From: JBBREP01 sp963716525
Lineage (GTDB): Bacteria; Actinomycetota; Acidimicrobiia; IMCC26256; PALSA-610
Direction of reading: 5' to 3'
NCBI GenBank assembly: GCA_963716525.1
Contig: OY970315.1
Location: forward strand, 2,480,001-2,544,000
Length of the DNA stretch: 64,000 nucleotides
The position numbers and the translations under genes are program-made. Within the stretch, counting starts at the first letter, position 1, and each line of letters opens with the position of its first letter. The notes beneath the pieces were generated by a model that made no database searches, was not told the origin of the DNA, and saw only the letters and a program-made list of their open reading frames with translations. Of this stretch, positions 54,811-62,967 are shown one piece after another.

Positions 54811-55620
54811 TCAGGCCCCGATGGATGGCTGCGGCGCCGGGCCGGAGCCGTTGCCCCGCTTTCCGGGCCCTGCGCCGAAGCCGAATCGGGGGCCGTGACC
54901 GCCGAAGTAGCCCGGTCCGCCACCCGCGGCGGGCCGCTTGGCGTTCACCAGCTTGGTGATCCGGCTCGTGAGGTTCTGCTCGAGATCATTCGCCTGCGCC
55001 TGCTTGATCCTGCCGGCCTTCACCGCCGCGTCGATCTTCGCTTTGGCGTCGTTCACGAGCGTTGCGACGAGCTTGTTCACGTCGACGTGCTGGGCCTTGG
55101 CGACGTCGGCGATCGACTGCCCGTTGCGCAGGTCGTTCGTCAGAGCCTGCTGGGTGATGCCGAGCGCCTTGGCCGTCGCGCCGAGCGACGTACCGATACC
55201 GCGTCCGAAGCCGATGCCACCGGGGCCCGGCCGGCCCGCGCCGGCACCCTTGCGGAGCTGCGGCAGCGGCCGGTTGACGAGCCCCGAGATGCTCGTGCGC
55301 GCCGCGGCCGTCATCGCGTCGATCACCTTCTGGATCGTGACGTGCTGCTCGCGGGCGACGTCCGCAATCGTCGTGGTGCCGTCGCTGAGCTTCTGGAGCA
55401 GTTGCTGGGTGGACAGGCCGAGCGCCTTGGCAGCCGCGTCGAACACTGCCTTGTCGCCGACCGGCGCGCCGATGTGCGGCGCAGGTTTCGGCGGCACCGC
55501 CGACGTCGTGGTGTTGCTTGCCGCGCCCGACAGCACCGGCGCGCCGATCGTCGCGCCGAGCAGGGCGCCGATCGCGACCGCCGCGCCGACGACACCAGCC
55601 ATTGTCCACGTACGTCGCAT
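54811..55620 (-). CDS. Secreted helical-repeat protein
   Basis: About 269 residues, ATG at 55620. Signal sequence MRRTWTMAGVVGAAVAIGALLGATIGAPVLSGAAS. Two copies of a helical unit follow: VFDAAAKALGLSTQQLLQKLSDGTTTIADVAREQHVTIQKVIDAMTAAA (about residues 55-105) and ATAKALGITQQALTNDLRNGQSIADVAKAQHVDVNKLVATLVNDAKAKIDAAVKAGRIKQAQANDLEQNL (about 135-205). A Gly/Pro-rich tail closes the protein. The unit (kALGi..qqL...l..G.sIadVAk.qhV) is widespread in exported actinobacterial and firmicute hypothetical proteins. Role unknown; cell-envelope association is inference. Confidence 0.75.
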   Translation of the reverse strand: MRRTWTMAGVVGAAVAIGALLGATIGAPVLSGAASNTTTSAVPPKPAPHIGAPVGDKAVFDAAAKALGLSTQQLLQKLSDGTTTIADVAREQHVTIQKVIDAMTAAARTSISGLVNRPLPQLRKGAGAGRPGPGGIGFGRGIGTSLGATAKALGITQQALTNDLRNGQSIADVAKAQHVDVNKLVATLVNDAKAKIDAAVKAGRIKQAQANDLEQNLTSRITKLVNAKRPAAGGGPGYFGGHGPRFGFGAGPGKRGNGSGPAPQPSIGA

Positions 55621-55844
55621 CACGAAGCACCTCGTTCGTTGCCGGTCACTTGCCGGTCCCCAAGGCCGTGCCCCGCACGATGGTACGACGCGGCACACGA
55701 ATGGTCGGCTCGCTCTCACCTCGTTCTCAGCGATGGTTCTCAGCGGTGTTTCTCACTGGTGTTTCTCAGCGATTGGCCGTGGGGCTCCTGTTGCCTTTTC
55801 GACGGTAGGACGCCGTGCGTTGCGTGCCATTCGCTGAGCGTTCG

Positions 55845-56633
55845 TCAGCGTCCTTGGAAGTGTGGTCGTCGCTTCTCGAGGAATGCGGTCATGCCTTCGA
55901 TCTGGTCCGCCGAACTGCTGCACCGGCGAACGGCGTCGCGTTCGATGCGCAGCGCGTCCTCGAGCGGGAGATGTTCGGCGCCGACCACCGCACGCAAGAC
56001 GCCGGCCACCGCGATCGGTGGTTGCGCAGCAAGCTCTTCGGCGAGCTCGACCGCTCTGGCCTTGAGCTCTGCGACGGGATGGAGCTCGTGGACCAGGCCG
56101 ATGGCGAGTGCGGTGGGTCCGTCGATCTTCTTCGCTCGCAAGATCATGTCGAGCGCGTGGGCCCGCCCGACCGTGCGGGTCAAGCGAGCGGTGCCACCCC
56201 ACGCGGGGACGGTTCCGAGATCCAGCTCCGGCAAGCCGATCTGCGCGCCTTCGGCTGCGGCCAGACGGAAGTGGCACGCGAGTGGTAGCTCGAGCCCGCC
56301 GCCCAGGCAGTATCCGAACATGGTGGCGATGACCGGCTTGTCGAGTTGTTCGATCAAGGAGAGCACCCGGAGCCGCTGATCGAGGACCGCGTCGAATCCA
56401 CCGCGTGCCTGCGCTCCCGACATCAGCTGCTTGAGGTCCATGCCGACGCTGAAATGCTCGTCGCCGGCCGCGGTGATCACCATGGCTCGGGCGTCGCGGT
56501 CGCCGCGCAGCGCGATCACGGCACTTTCGAGTCCGTCCATGTACTCGAAGGTCATCCGGTTCCGAGGCGGATCCTGGTTCTCGAGGATCACCACCGAGCC
56601 GCGACGCTCGATGCGCAAGGGGTTCTCGGTCAT
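55845..56633 (-). CDS. Enoyl-CoA hydratase/isomerase-family protein
   Basis: About 262 residues, ATG at 56633 (MTENPLRIERRGSVVILENQDPPRNRMTFEYM); an in-frame ATG 21 nt upstream exists. Crotonase fold: HFSVGMDLKQLMSG (first oxyanion-hole segment), KPVIATMFGYCLGGGLELPLACHFRLA (second), QIGLPELDLGTVPAWGGTARLTRTVG, which has glutamate and aspartate at catalytic-loop positions. C-terminal SADQIEGMTAFLEKRRPHFQG is typical. It hydrates or isomerises a CoA thioester. Divergently transcribed from the hydrogenase operon with 118 bp between starts. Confidence 0.9.
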   Translation of the reverse strand: MTENPLRIERRGSVVILENQDPPRNRMTFEYMDGLESAVIALRGDRDARAMVITAAGDEHFSVGMDLKQLMSGAQARGGFDAVLDQRLRVLSLIEQLDKPVIATMFGYCLGGGLELPLACHFRLAAAEGAQIGLPELDLGTVPAWGGTARLTRTVGRAHALDMILRAKKIDGPTALAIGLVHELHPVAELKARAVELAEELAAQPPIAVAGVLRAVVGAEHLPLEDALRIERDAVRRCSSSADQIEGMTAFLEKRRPHFQGR

Positions 56634-56751
56634 GGAGTCCTCATGGTGGACCATTGAACCGCATCGGAGCGGACTCCGGCGACGCTCGAACCGGCAAATC
56701 CCATGATGGTGATCTTGTCGCGCCCGAAACCATGGCCTAGACAGGGTTGTG

Positions 56752-57900
56752 ATGCCGGCCGAGCCTCGTCGGAACGTCGTGATCGACAGTGCTGGGCTCC
56801 AGACACTGTTCGCGACGCTGCGCGCACGCGGCTTCACGGTGATCGCGCCCACGGTGCGAGACGGTGCGATCGTGTACGACGAGGTCGACGTGGTCGCGGA
56901 TCTTCCTGCGGGTGTCACCGACGTGCAGGAACCTGGTTCCTACCGGCTGACGAGTCGCGCCGACGATGCGCTGTTCGGCTACGCGGTGGGTCCGCACTCG
57001 TGGAAGAAGTATCTGTTCCAACCCGAGACGGTGCTGTTCCGCGCTCGGCGCGACCCCGACGAGGGCTTTGTGCCGGTGGACGTCGACGAAGGCCCCGTTC
57101 CGCAGTACGCGTTCGTGGGTGTGCGTTCGTGCGAGATCTCCGCGATCGGTATCCAGGATCGGGTGTTCCTCGGTGGTGCGTACCGCGATCCCGACTACGG
57201 GTCGCGCCGTGACGGCTCGTTCGTCATCGCCGTGCAGTGCGGTGAACCCGGCGGCACGTGTTTCTGCGCGTCGATGCATACCGGCCCCCGCGCCGAGTCC
57301 GGGTTCGATCTTGCGCTCACCGAGCTCATCGGGCCTGGCCGGCACGAGTTCGTCGTAGAGATCGGTTCGCAGCGCGGCGACGAGATCCTGCGCGAGGTTC
57401 CTTCACGACCGGCGGGAACCGGCGACAACAGTGCGGCGCAGGCGGTCAGCGACGACGCCGCGCGTCGCATGGGACGGACGCTCGACGCCGAGGGCTTGCC
57501 GCAACGGTTGAAAGAAGTGCTCGAGCATCCGCAGTGGGACGACGTTGCCAGTCGCTGCCTCGCGTGCACGAACTGCACGCTCGTGTGCCCTACATGCTTC
57601 TGCAGCAGCGTCGAGGACACGACCGACCTGACCGGCACCGAGGCCACACGTACGCGGAAGTGGGATTCGTGCTTCACGATGGGCCACTCCTATCTCCATG
57701 GCGGGAGCGTGCGCGCGTCGACGCGGGACCGCTACCGACAGTGGCTCACACACAAGCTGTCGACTTGGGTGGATCAGTTCGACACGTCGGGCTGTGTCGG
57801 CTGCGGCCGATGCATCACCTGGTGCCCGGTCGGTATCGACCTCACCGTCGAGGTCCGCGCGTTGCTCACGCCGCCCCCGGCATCCGAGCCGGCACCATGA
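56752..57900 (+). CDS. hydB: [NiFe] hydrogenase beta subunit (HydB-like, iron-sulfur)
   Basis: About 382 residues, ATG at 56752 (GTG at 56749 in frame). The N-terminal 220 residues match the HydB/anaerobic sulfite reductase A-like domain (LFGYAVGPHSWKKYLFQPE, YAFVGVRSCEISAIGIQDRVFL). Two ferredoxin-type motifs follow: CLACTNCTLVCPTCFCSS (C269, C272, C275, C279) and CVGCGRCITWCPVGID (C348, C351, C354, C358), so two [4Fe-4S] clusters. In group 3b hydrogenases this subunit carries electrons between the small subunit and the flavin-NAD(P) subunit. First gene of the operon; ATGA overlap with the next. Confidence 0.9.
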   Translation: MPAEPRRNVVIDSAGLQTLFATLRARGFTVIAPTVRDGAIVYDEVDVVADLPAGVTDVQEPGSYRLTSRADDALFGYAVGPHSWKKYLFQPETVLFRARRDPDEGFVPVDVDEGPVPQYAFVGVRSCEISAIGIQDRVFLGGAYRDPDYGSRRDGSFVIAVQCGEPGGTCFCASMHTGPRAESGFDLALTELIGPGRHEFVVEIGSQRGDEILREVPSRPAGTGDNSAAQAVSDDAARRMGRTLDAEGLPQRLKEVLEHPQWDDVASRCLACTNCTLVCPTCFCSSVEDTTDLTGTEATRTRKWDSCFTMGHSYLHGGSVRASTRDRYRQWLTHKLSTWVDQFDTSGCVGCGRCITWCPVGIDLTVEVRALLTPPPASEPAP

Positions 57901-58370
57901 CGGAGCGGTCGATTCGCGACCTGCTCGGCGAACACCGGTTCTTCGCCGACATGGCACCGGAGCACCTCGATCTCCTCGCTGGCTGCGGTCGGAACGAGGT
58001 GTTCGCAGCGGGCTCCGTGCTGGCGCGCGAAGGCGATCCGGCCGAGAACTTCCATGTGTTGCGGACCGGACGCGTCGCCGTCGGCATCCATCTCCCGCAG
58101 CGCGAGCCACTGGTAATCGCGACGCTCGGTCCGGGCGACGTGCTCGGGTGGTCGTGGCTGTTCCCGCCGCACTATTGGCGATTCGACGTCGAGGCGGTGG
58201 CGGAGACGCACGCGACGGGTCTCGATGGCGTATGTCTGCGCAACAAGTGCGACGCGGATCCCGTGCTCGGGTACGCGCTGATGCGGCGATTCGCGGGGAT
58301 CCTCGTGCAGCGGCTCGAGGCGACGAGATTGCAGCTCGTCGACGTCTATGGGAAACCCGGTGCCGGCTGA
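57897..58370 (+). CDS. Cyclic-nucleotide-binding domain protein in hydrogenase operon
   Basis: About 157 residues, ATG at 57897 overlapping the hydB stop. A single cNMP-binding beta-barrel: FFADMAPEHLDLLAGCGRNEVFAAGSVLAREGDPAENFHVLRTGRVAVGIHLPQ, then VIATLGPGDVLGWSWLFPPHYWRFDVEAVAETHATGLDG, and a closing helix LMRRFAGILVQRLEATRLQLVDVYG. No DNA-binding HTH, so not a transcription factor by itself. Such proteins occur inside several group 3b-type clusters; a regulatory subunit is inference. The phosphate-binding cassette (GDVLG-SW) lacks the canonical RxA arginine-serine pair, so it may not bind cAMP classically. Confidence 0.85.
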   Translation: MTERSIRDLLGEHRFFADMAPEHLDLLAGCGRNEVFAAGSVLAREGDPAENFHVLRTGRVAVGIHLPQREPLVIATLGPGDVLGWSWLFPPHYWRFDVEAVAETHATGLDGVCLRNKCDADPVLGYALMRRFAGILVQRLEATRLQLVDVYGKPGAG

Positions 58371-60024
58371 GGGCGCGACGGAACCGATGGTGTCACGGCC
58401 GTATCGCGTGCTCGACGTGAAGGTCGAGACGGCCGACGTGACAACCTTCGTGGTCACGCCGGTCGCCGGCGCGCCGGTCGTGAACGCGCGGGTCGTGAGC
58501 GCGCGGGCGGGACAGTTCAACATGCTGTGGATGTTCGGCGTGGGCGAAGTGCCGATCTCGTGCAGTGCTGTACGCGCGGGCGGCGTGCTCGTGCACACCG
58601 TGCGGTCGGTCGGCGCGGTGACGCGCGCGCTCGCGCACCTTGCCGTGGGCGACGTGGTCGGCGTGCGGGGACCGTTCGGGACCGGATGGGACGTCGCGTC
58701 CGCAGCCGGCCGCGATGTGGTGGTCGTGGGGGGCGGGATCGGCTTCGCGCCGCTCAGACCGGTGGTCGACGAGTTGCTCGCGAACCGCGCCGCGTACGGT
58801 CGTGTCAGCGTGCTCATCGGCGCGCGCACGCCGGACGAGATCGTGTTCTCTGAGGACCTCGCCGACTGGCGCGGCCGGGTTCCCGACGTCGACGTCGAGG
58901 TCACCGTCGATGCCGCGGGGCCGGGTTGGAAGGGTCATGTCGGCGTCGTGACCGGCCTCATCGCGCGGGCGCGGTACGACCCGTCGCGCACGGTCGCGTT
59001 CGTGTGCGGTCCCGAGGCGATGATGCGCTTCGCGACAGCCGCGTTGCAGGAGCGGGGTGTCCCGCTCGATCGGATCCGCCTGTCGGCGGAGCGCAACATG
59101 CAGTGCGCGATCGCGCAATGCGGACACTGCCTGCTCGGCGAGGTGTTCGTGTGCCGCGACGGTCCGGTGCTCGACGCCGCGCGGCTTGCTTCCACTGCTG
59201 CGGGTGCGGGGCCGATGAGCGGCTCGAGCTTCCCTCGGAAGCCGTCACTCGCGGTGTGGAAGTTCGCGTCGTGCGACGGGTGCCAGCTCACGCTGCTCGA
59301 CTGCGAGGACGAGCTGCTCGCGCTGGCCGGCGAGGTGGAGCTTTCCTACTTCCTCGAGGCCGGCCGTGCGATCGCGGCGGGACCCTACGACCTGTCGCTC
59401 GTGGAGGGTTCGATCACGACCGAGGTTGACGCTGCCCGGATCCGTGAAGTGCGTGCCGCGTCCAAGCGGCTCGTGACGATCGGCGCGTGCGCAACGGCCG
59501 GCGGCATCCAAGCCCTGCGCAACTTCGCCGACGTCGAAGAATTCCTCGCGATCGTGTACGCGCAGCCGCAGTTCATCTCGACGCTCGCCGACTCGACGGC
59601 GATCGCCGCGCACGTGGCCGTCGACTTCGAGCTGCGGGGCTGTCCGATCACGAAGGCACAACTCCTCGAGGTCATCAGCGCCTTCTTGCACGAGCGGCGT
59701 CCGAGCGTCTCTCCGCACAGTGTGTGCGTCGAGTGCAAGACCGCGGGCAACGTGTGTGTCACGGTCGCGCACGGAACGCCCTGCCTCGGGCCGGTGACCC
59801 AGGCGGGCTGCGGCGCGCTCTGCCCCTCGTACAACCGGGGTTGCTACGGCTGCTTCGGGCCCATGGAGACGCCGAACCTCCCGTCGATGGTGCAATCACT
59901 CCGCGATCGTGGTGTCGCCGATGGCGGCATCGTCCGCATGCTGCGCACGTTCAACGCAGGTGCGCCTCCGTTTCGAGAAGCCGGCGACGCGCTCGAGGCC
60001 GAGTCGAACGAGTGGCGACAGTGA
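58360..60024 (+). CDS. HydG-HydD fusion: FAD/NAD(P)-binding reductase joined to hydrogenase small subunit
   Basis: About 554 residues. GTG at 58360 (GGGA eight bases upstream) is preferred; ATG 58348 or 58387 also possible. Residues 1-275 form a ferredoxin-NADP reductase-type module: GQFNMLWMFGVGEVPIS (FAD), VVVVGGGIGFAPLRPVV (NAD(P)), FVCGPEAMMR, and a PyrK-like 2Fe-2S motif C-x4-C-x2-C-x7-C (C249, C254, C257, C265). After a 25-residue linker comes the small subunit: KFASCDGCQLTLLDCEDELL (proximal-cluster C305, C308), GACATAGGIQALRN, GCPITKAQLLEV and a cysteine-rich end with CLGPVTQAGCGALCPSYNRGCYGC. No stop separates them; an internal ATG is at 59215. These are normally two proteins. Confidence 0.88.
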   Translation: MPAEGATEPMVSRPYRVLDVKVETADVTTFVVTPVAGAPVVNARVVSARAGQFNMLWMFGVGEVPISCSAVRAGGVLVHTVRSVGAVTRALAHLAVGDVVGVRGPFGTGWDVASAAGRDVVVVGGGIGFAPLRPVVDELLANRAAYGRVSVLIGARTPDEIVFSEDLADWRGRVPDVDVEVTVDAAGPGWKGHVGVVTGLIARARYDPSRTVAFVCGPEAMMRFATAALQERGVPLDRIRLSAERNMQCAIAQCGHCLLGEVFVCRDGPVLDAARLASTAAGAGPMSGSSFPRKPSLAVWKFASCDGCQLTLLDCEDELLALAGEVELSYFLEAGRAIAAGPYDLSLVEGSITTEVDAARIREVRAASKRLVTIGACATAGGIQALRNFADVEEFLAIVYAQPQFISTLADSTAIAAHVAVDFELRGCPITKAQLLEVISAFLHERRPSVSPHSVCVECKTAGNVCVTVAHGTPCLGPVTQAGCGALCPSYNRGCYGCFGPMETPNLPSMVQSLRDRGVADGGIVRMLRTFNAGAPPFREAGDALEAESNEWRQ

Positions 60025-61326
60025 CCCACCGCAGTCCCGCGAACCGCACCCTCAAGGTCAACGCGATCGCGCGCGTCGAGGGTGAGGGCGCGATGTACGT
60101 CGAGATCCACGACGGCCAGGTCCGCGACGTCCAGTTGCGCATCTACGAGCCGCCCCGGTTCTTCGAGGCATTCCTCCGCGGCCGGCGGTACACAGAACCG
60201 CCTGACATCACCGCGCGGATCTGCGGGATCTGCCCGGTCGCCTATCAGATGAGTGCGTGCAACGCGATCGAAGCGGCGTGCGGCGTCACGGTCGACGGCC
60301 CGCTGCGTGAGCTCCGGCAGATCTTGTATTGCGGTGAGTGGATCGAAAGCCACGCGCTGCACGTGTACCTGCTGCACGCCCCCGACTTTCTGGGCTACGA
60401 GAGTGCCATCGATCTCGCGGCGGATCACGCGGCGATCGTCGAGCGTGGGCTTCAGCTCAAGAAGGTCGGCAACGAGATTCTCGAGCTGATTGGCGGGCGT
60501 GCCGTCCACCCGGTGAACGTGCGCGTGGGCGGCTTCTACCGGGTTCCGACGCGACGCGAGCTCAGACCACTGCGCGAACGTCTGTTGCTGGCGCGCGACG
60601 CCGCGCTCGAAACCGTGCGTTGGGTAGCTGGGTTCGAATTTCCCGACTTCACGCACGAGCTCGAGCTCGTCGCGCTGCAGTCTCCTGACACGTACGCAGT
60701 GCTCGGCGGCCGGCTCGTGTCGACGCACGGGCTCGACATCACCGCCGACGAGTTCGATGACCACGTCGTCGAGGAACACGTCGCGCACTCGACGGCGCTC
60801 CACGCGCACCTGCTCGAGCGCGGTGAGTACCTCGTGGGCCCTTTGGCGAGGTACGCGCTCAACGCTGCGCAGCTCGCACCCGAGGCGCGCGAGGCCGCGG
60901 CCGGAGCAGGACTCTCCCCCGATGAGCGCAACCCGTTCCGCAGCATCGTGGTGCGGTCGGTCGAGATCGTGCATGCGTGCGTGGAGGCACTGCGGCTCAT
61001 CGACGGGTACCAGCAACCGGAGCGGCCCGCGATCGAGGTCGCGCCGCGGGAGGGCGTGGGCTGCGGGTGGAGCGAGGCGCCGCGCGGCGTGCTGTGGCAC
61101 CGATACGAGCTTGCGGCCGACGGTTCGATCGTCGACGCGCGCATCGTGCCACCGACCTCGCAGAACCAACCGGCGATCGAGCACGATCTCTTCCACTTTG
61201 TTGAAGCACAACGCCGCGCTCGACGACGACGCCCTGCGTCACCGCTGCGAACAGGTGATCCGGAACTACGATCCGTGCATCTCGTGCGCAACGCACTTCC
61301 TCGACATGCGGGTGGAGCGCACGTGA
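60021..61326 (+). CDS. hydA: [NiFe] hydrogenase large subunit, group 3b-like (frameshifted near C-terminus)
   Basis: About 434 residues if repaired. GTG at 60021 overlaps the fusion gene's stop (GTGA); another GTG lies at 60012. L1 motif RICGICPVAYQMSAC supplies nickel ligands C68 and C71; Y replaces the usual H, as seen in other group 3b-like enzymes. EWIESHALHVYLLHAPDFLG and GGRAVHPVNVRVGGFYR are conserved. Near 61195-61203 the frame shifts; the repaired C-terminus reads KHNAALDDDALRHRCEQVIRNYDPCISCATHFLDMRVERT, with the second ligand pair DPCISCATH. Without the repair the enzyme would lack two nickel ligands. The residues after the final His are the normal maturation-cleavage tail. Confidence 0.88.
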
Positions 61327-61796
61327 CCGGGGTGGTCGTCATCGGGGTCGGCAACCGGTACCGGCGCGACGACGGCGCGGGCCCCGCCGTGCTCGACGCG
61401 CTCGCCACGGCAACGACACCTCCCGGTGCGCGGCTCGTCGAGCTCGATGGCGAACCCGCACGCGTCGTCGACGCGTGGGCCGGGGCAGACCTCGCGATCG
61501 TCGTCGACGCGCTGCGCTCCGAGGGTGCCGCCGTGGGAAGCGTCCGGCGCGTCGAAATCGGCGACGACGTCGGTGTGCTCGGTGATGCATCGAGGTCCGC
61601 TGGCGGCAGCCACGCGTTGGGAGTCGGCACCGCCGCGGCGCTGGGCCGCGCGCTCGGACGCATGCCGGCCCGACTCGTCGTGTTCGCCGTCGAAGGCGCG
61701 GACTTCGACCATGGCGAAGCACTCTCGCCACCGGTTCGCAAGGCCATCAACCAGGTCGCGGCGCGTATCGCCGCCGAGATCGCGGGAGCTCGCTGA
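61323..61796 (+). CDS. Hydrogenase maturation endopeptidase
   Basis: About 157 residues, GTG at 61323 overlapping the large-subunit stop. VVVIGVGNRYRRDDGAGPAVLDAL is the HycI/HybD-family opening with the nickel-sensing acidic residue in DDGAG; IVVDALRSEGAAVGSVRRVE gives the second acidic ligand region, and GGSHALGVGTAAALGRALGRMPARLVVFAVEGADFDHGEALSPPV carries the third His. It clips the C-terminal tail off the large subunit after NiFe insertion. Confidence 0.9.
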   Translation: MTGVVVIGVGNRYRRDDGAGPAVLDALATATTPPGARLVELDGEPARVVDAWAGADLAIVVDALRSEGAAVGSVRRVEIGDDVGVLGDASRSAGGSHALGVGTAAALGRALGRMPARLVVFAVEGADFDHGEALSPPVRKAINQVAARIAAEIAGAR

Positions 61797-62041
61797 TGTG
61801 CATCTCGATGCCTGCGCGGGTCCTTTCGGTCGACGGCGCGGGGCGCGAGGCCGTCGTCGACATCGACGGGGCCGAGCGCCGCGTCTCGCTCGCCGTGCTC
61901 ACCCTCGATGGTCGCAGCGTCGACCCCGGAGCGTGGCTGCTCGTCCACACCGGTCTCGCCGTCGAGACGCTCGACCCCGACGACGCGGCCGAGCTCGTCG
62001 CGCTGCATCGTTCGTTGCACGCCTCCAGGGAGGAATCATGA
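61796..62041 (+). CDS. hypC: HypC/HybG-family hydrogenase assembly chaperone
   Basis: About 81 residues, ATG at 61796 overlapping the protease stop by one base (TGATG). The strictly needed N-terminal cysteine is in MCISMPARV (MCxxxP). The body VDIDGAERRVSLAVLTLDGRSVDPGAWLLVHTGLAVETLDPDDAAEL follows the OB-fold pattern of the family. It binds the large-subunit precursor and carries the Fe(CN)2CO unit with HypD; hypA, B, D, E and F are not in the window and should lie elsewhere. Confidence 0.93.
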   Translation: MCISMPARVLSVDGAGREAVVDIDGAERRVSLAVLTLDGRSVDPGAWLLVHTGLAVETLDPDDAAELVALHRSLHASREES

Positions 62042-62967
62042 GGGTGCCACCGAGCCGCACGGGCGGACTCGTGCTCGCGTTCGTCACGGCCGCGATCAGC
62101 GGCGTGTCGATCTTCGTGAACGGCTACGGCACGAAGCACTTCAAGGACGCGACCGTCTACACCACGAGCAAGAACCTCGTCGCGGCCGTCCTCCTGGCCG
62201 CCCTCGCCGTCGGCGCTACGCGGCTGCGCGCAACCGGCGCACAACGGGTCCCGTTCGCATGGCCTGATCGATGGGGATTGCTCGCGGTCGGCATCATCGG
62301 CGGCGCGGTCCCGTTCGTGTTGTTCTTCGAGGGTTTGCAACGCACCGGCTCGACCGATGCCGCGTTTCTCCAGAAGACGCTCGTGGTGTGGGTCGCGCTG
62401 CTCGCGGCGCCGTTTCTGCGCGAGCGGCTCCACGTCGGGCACGTGGCGGCGATCGCGCTGCTGATCGTCGGGCAGGCGAAGCTCGCCGGTGGCGCGACGT
62501 CGTTGCGCGTGAACGCCGCCTCGACGCTGATTCTCGCCGCGACGTTGTGTTGGGCGGTCGAGGTCGTGATCGCCAAGCGGTTGCTGGAGCGGCGCGCGGC
62601 GCTGCCACTCGGTGCTGCGCGGATGGGGATCGGCGCCGGCGCGCTCGTCGCCTGGCTCGCGTGCACCGGCCGGATGCACCTGCTCGTGGGGCTGAGCGCC
62701 GGCGCGTGGGGTTGGGCCGTCCTCACCGGCGTGCTCCTGTGCGCGTACGTCGCGTGTTGGTTCGCCGCGCTCGCCCGCGCCCAAGCGATCGACGTGACGG
62801 CCGTCCTCGTCGCCGGGGCGCTCGTGACCGCGACGTTGAACGACATCGTGCACGGGGCCGCACTCCGTCCTCAGGCCGGGGGGTTGACCCTCGTCGCGAT
62901 GGGTGTCGCGCTCGCGTGCGTTGCGGCGCGCCGCTCGCCGACCCCGAGCGTCGCGCCGTCGTCGTGA
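62038..62967 (+). CDS. EamA/DMT-family transporter in hydrogenase operon
   Basis: About 309 residues, ATG at 62038 overlapping the HypC stop (ATGA). Ten membrane segments in two EamA repeats: GGLVLAFVTAAISGVSIFVNGYGTKHF, then KNLVAAVLLAALAVGATRL, GLLAVGIIGGAVPFVLFFEGLQRTGSTDAAFLQKTLVVWVALLAAPFLRERL, and a second half from STLILAATLCWAVEVVIAKRLLERR. The GxxxxT-A-A-x-x-x-x-P... loop signature is the usual one. Its tight coupling with hypC and the protease suggests a hydrogenase-linked role, perhaps metal or metabolite import, but that is inference. Confidence 0.85.
   Translation: MRVPPSRTGGLVLAFVTAAISGVSIFVNGYGTKHFKDATVYTTSKNLVAAVLLAALAVGATRLRATGAQRVPFAWPDRWGLLAVGIIGGAVPFVLFFEGLQRTGSTDAAFLQKTLVVWVALLAAPFLRERLHVGHVAAIALLIVGQAKLAGGATSLRVNAASTLILAATLCWAVEVVIAKRLLERRAALPLGAARMGIGAGALVAWLACTGRMHLLVGLSAGAWGWAVLTGVLLCAYVACWFAALARAQAIDVTAVLVAGALVTATLNDIVHGAALRPQAGGLTLVAMGVALACVAARRSPTPSVAPSS

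Noticed and set aside
54597..54923. 108-codon ORF on the minus strand as a full gene
   Set aside because: Its N-terminal third overlaps the end of the secreted helical-repeat gene in another frame; only the C-terminal part looks protein-like, so it is listed as a fragment.
56643..56654. ATGGT-GG-ACCAT palindrome in the hydrogenase/hydratase divergent region
   Set aside because: Only 5-bp arms and it overlaps an alternative start codon; too weak to call an operator.
1303..61326. Programmed +1 frameshifting as an explanation for the many frame changes
   Set aside because: No stop codon, slow-codon or common slippery sequence at the shift sites, and the affected genes are unrelated; assembly insertions are simpler. 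It remains testable by reads.
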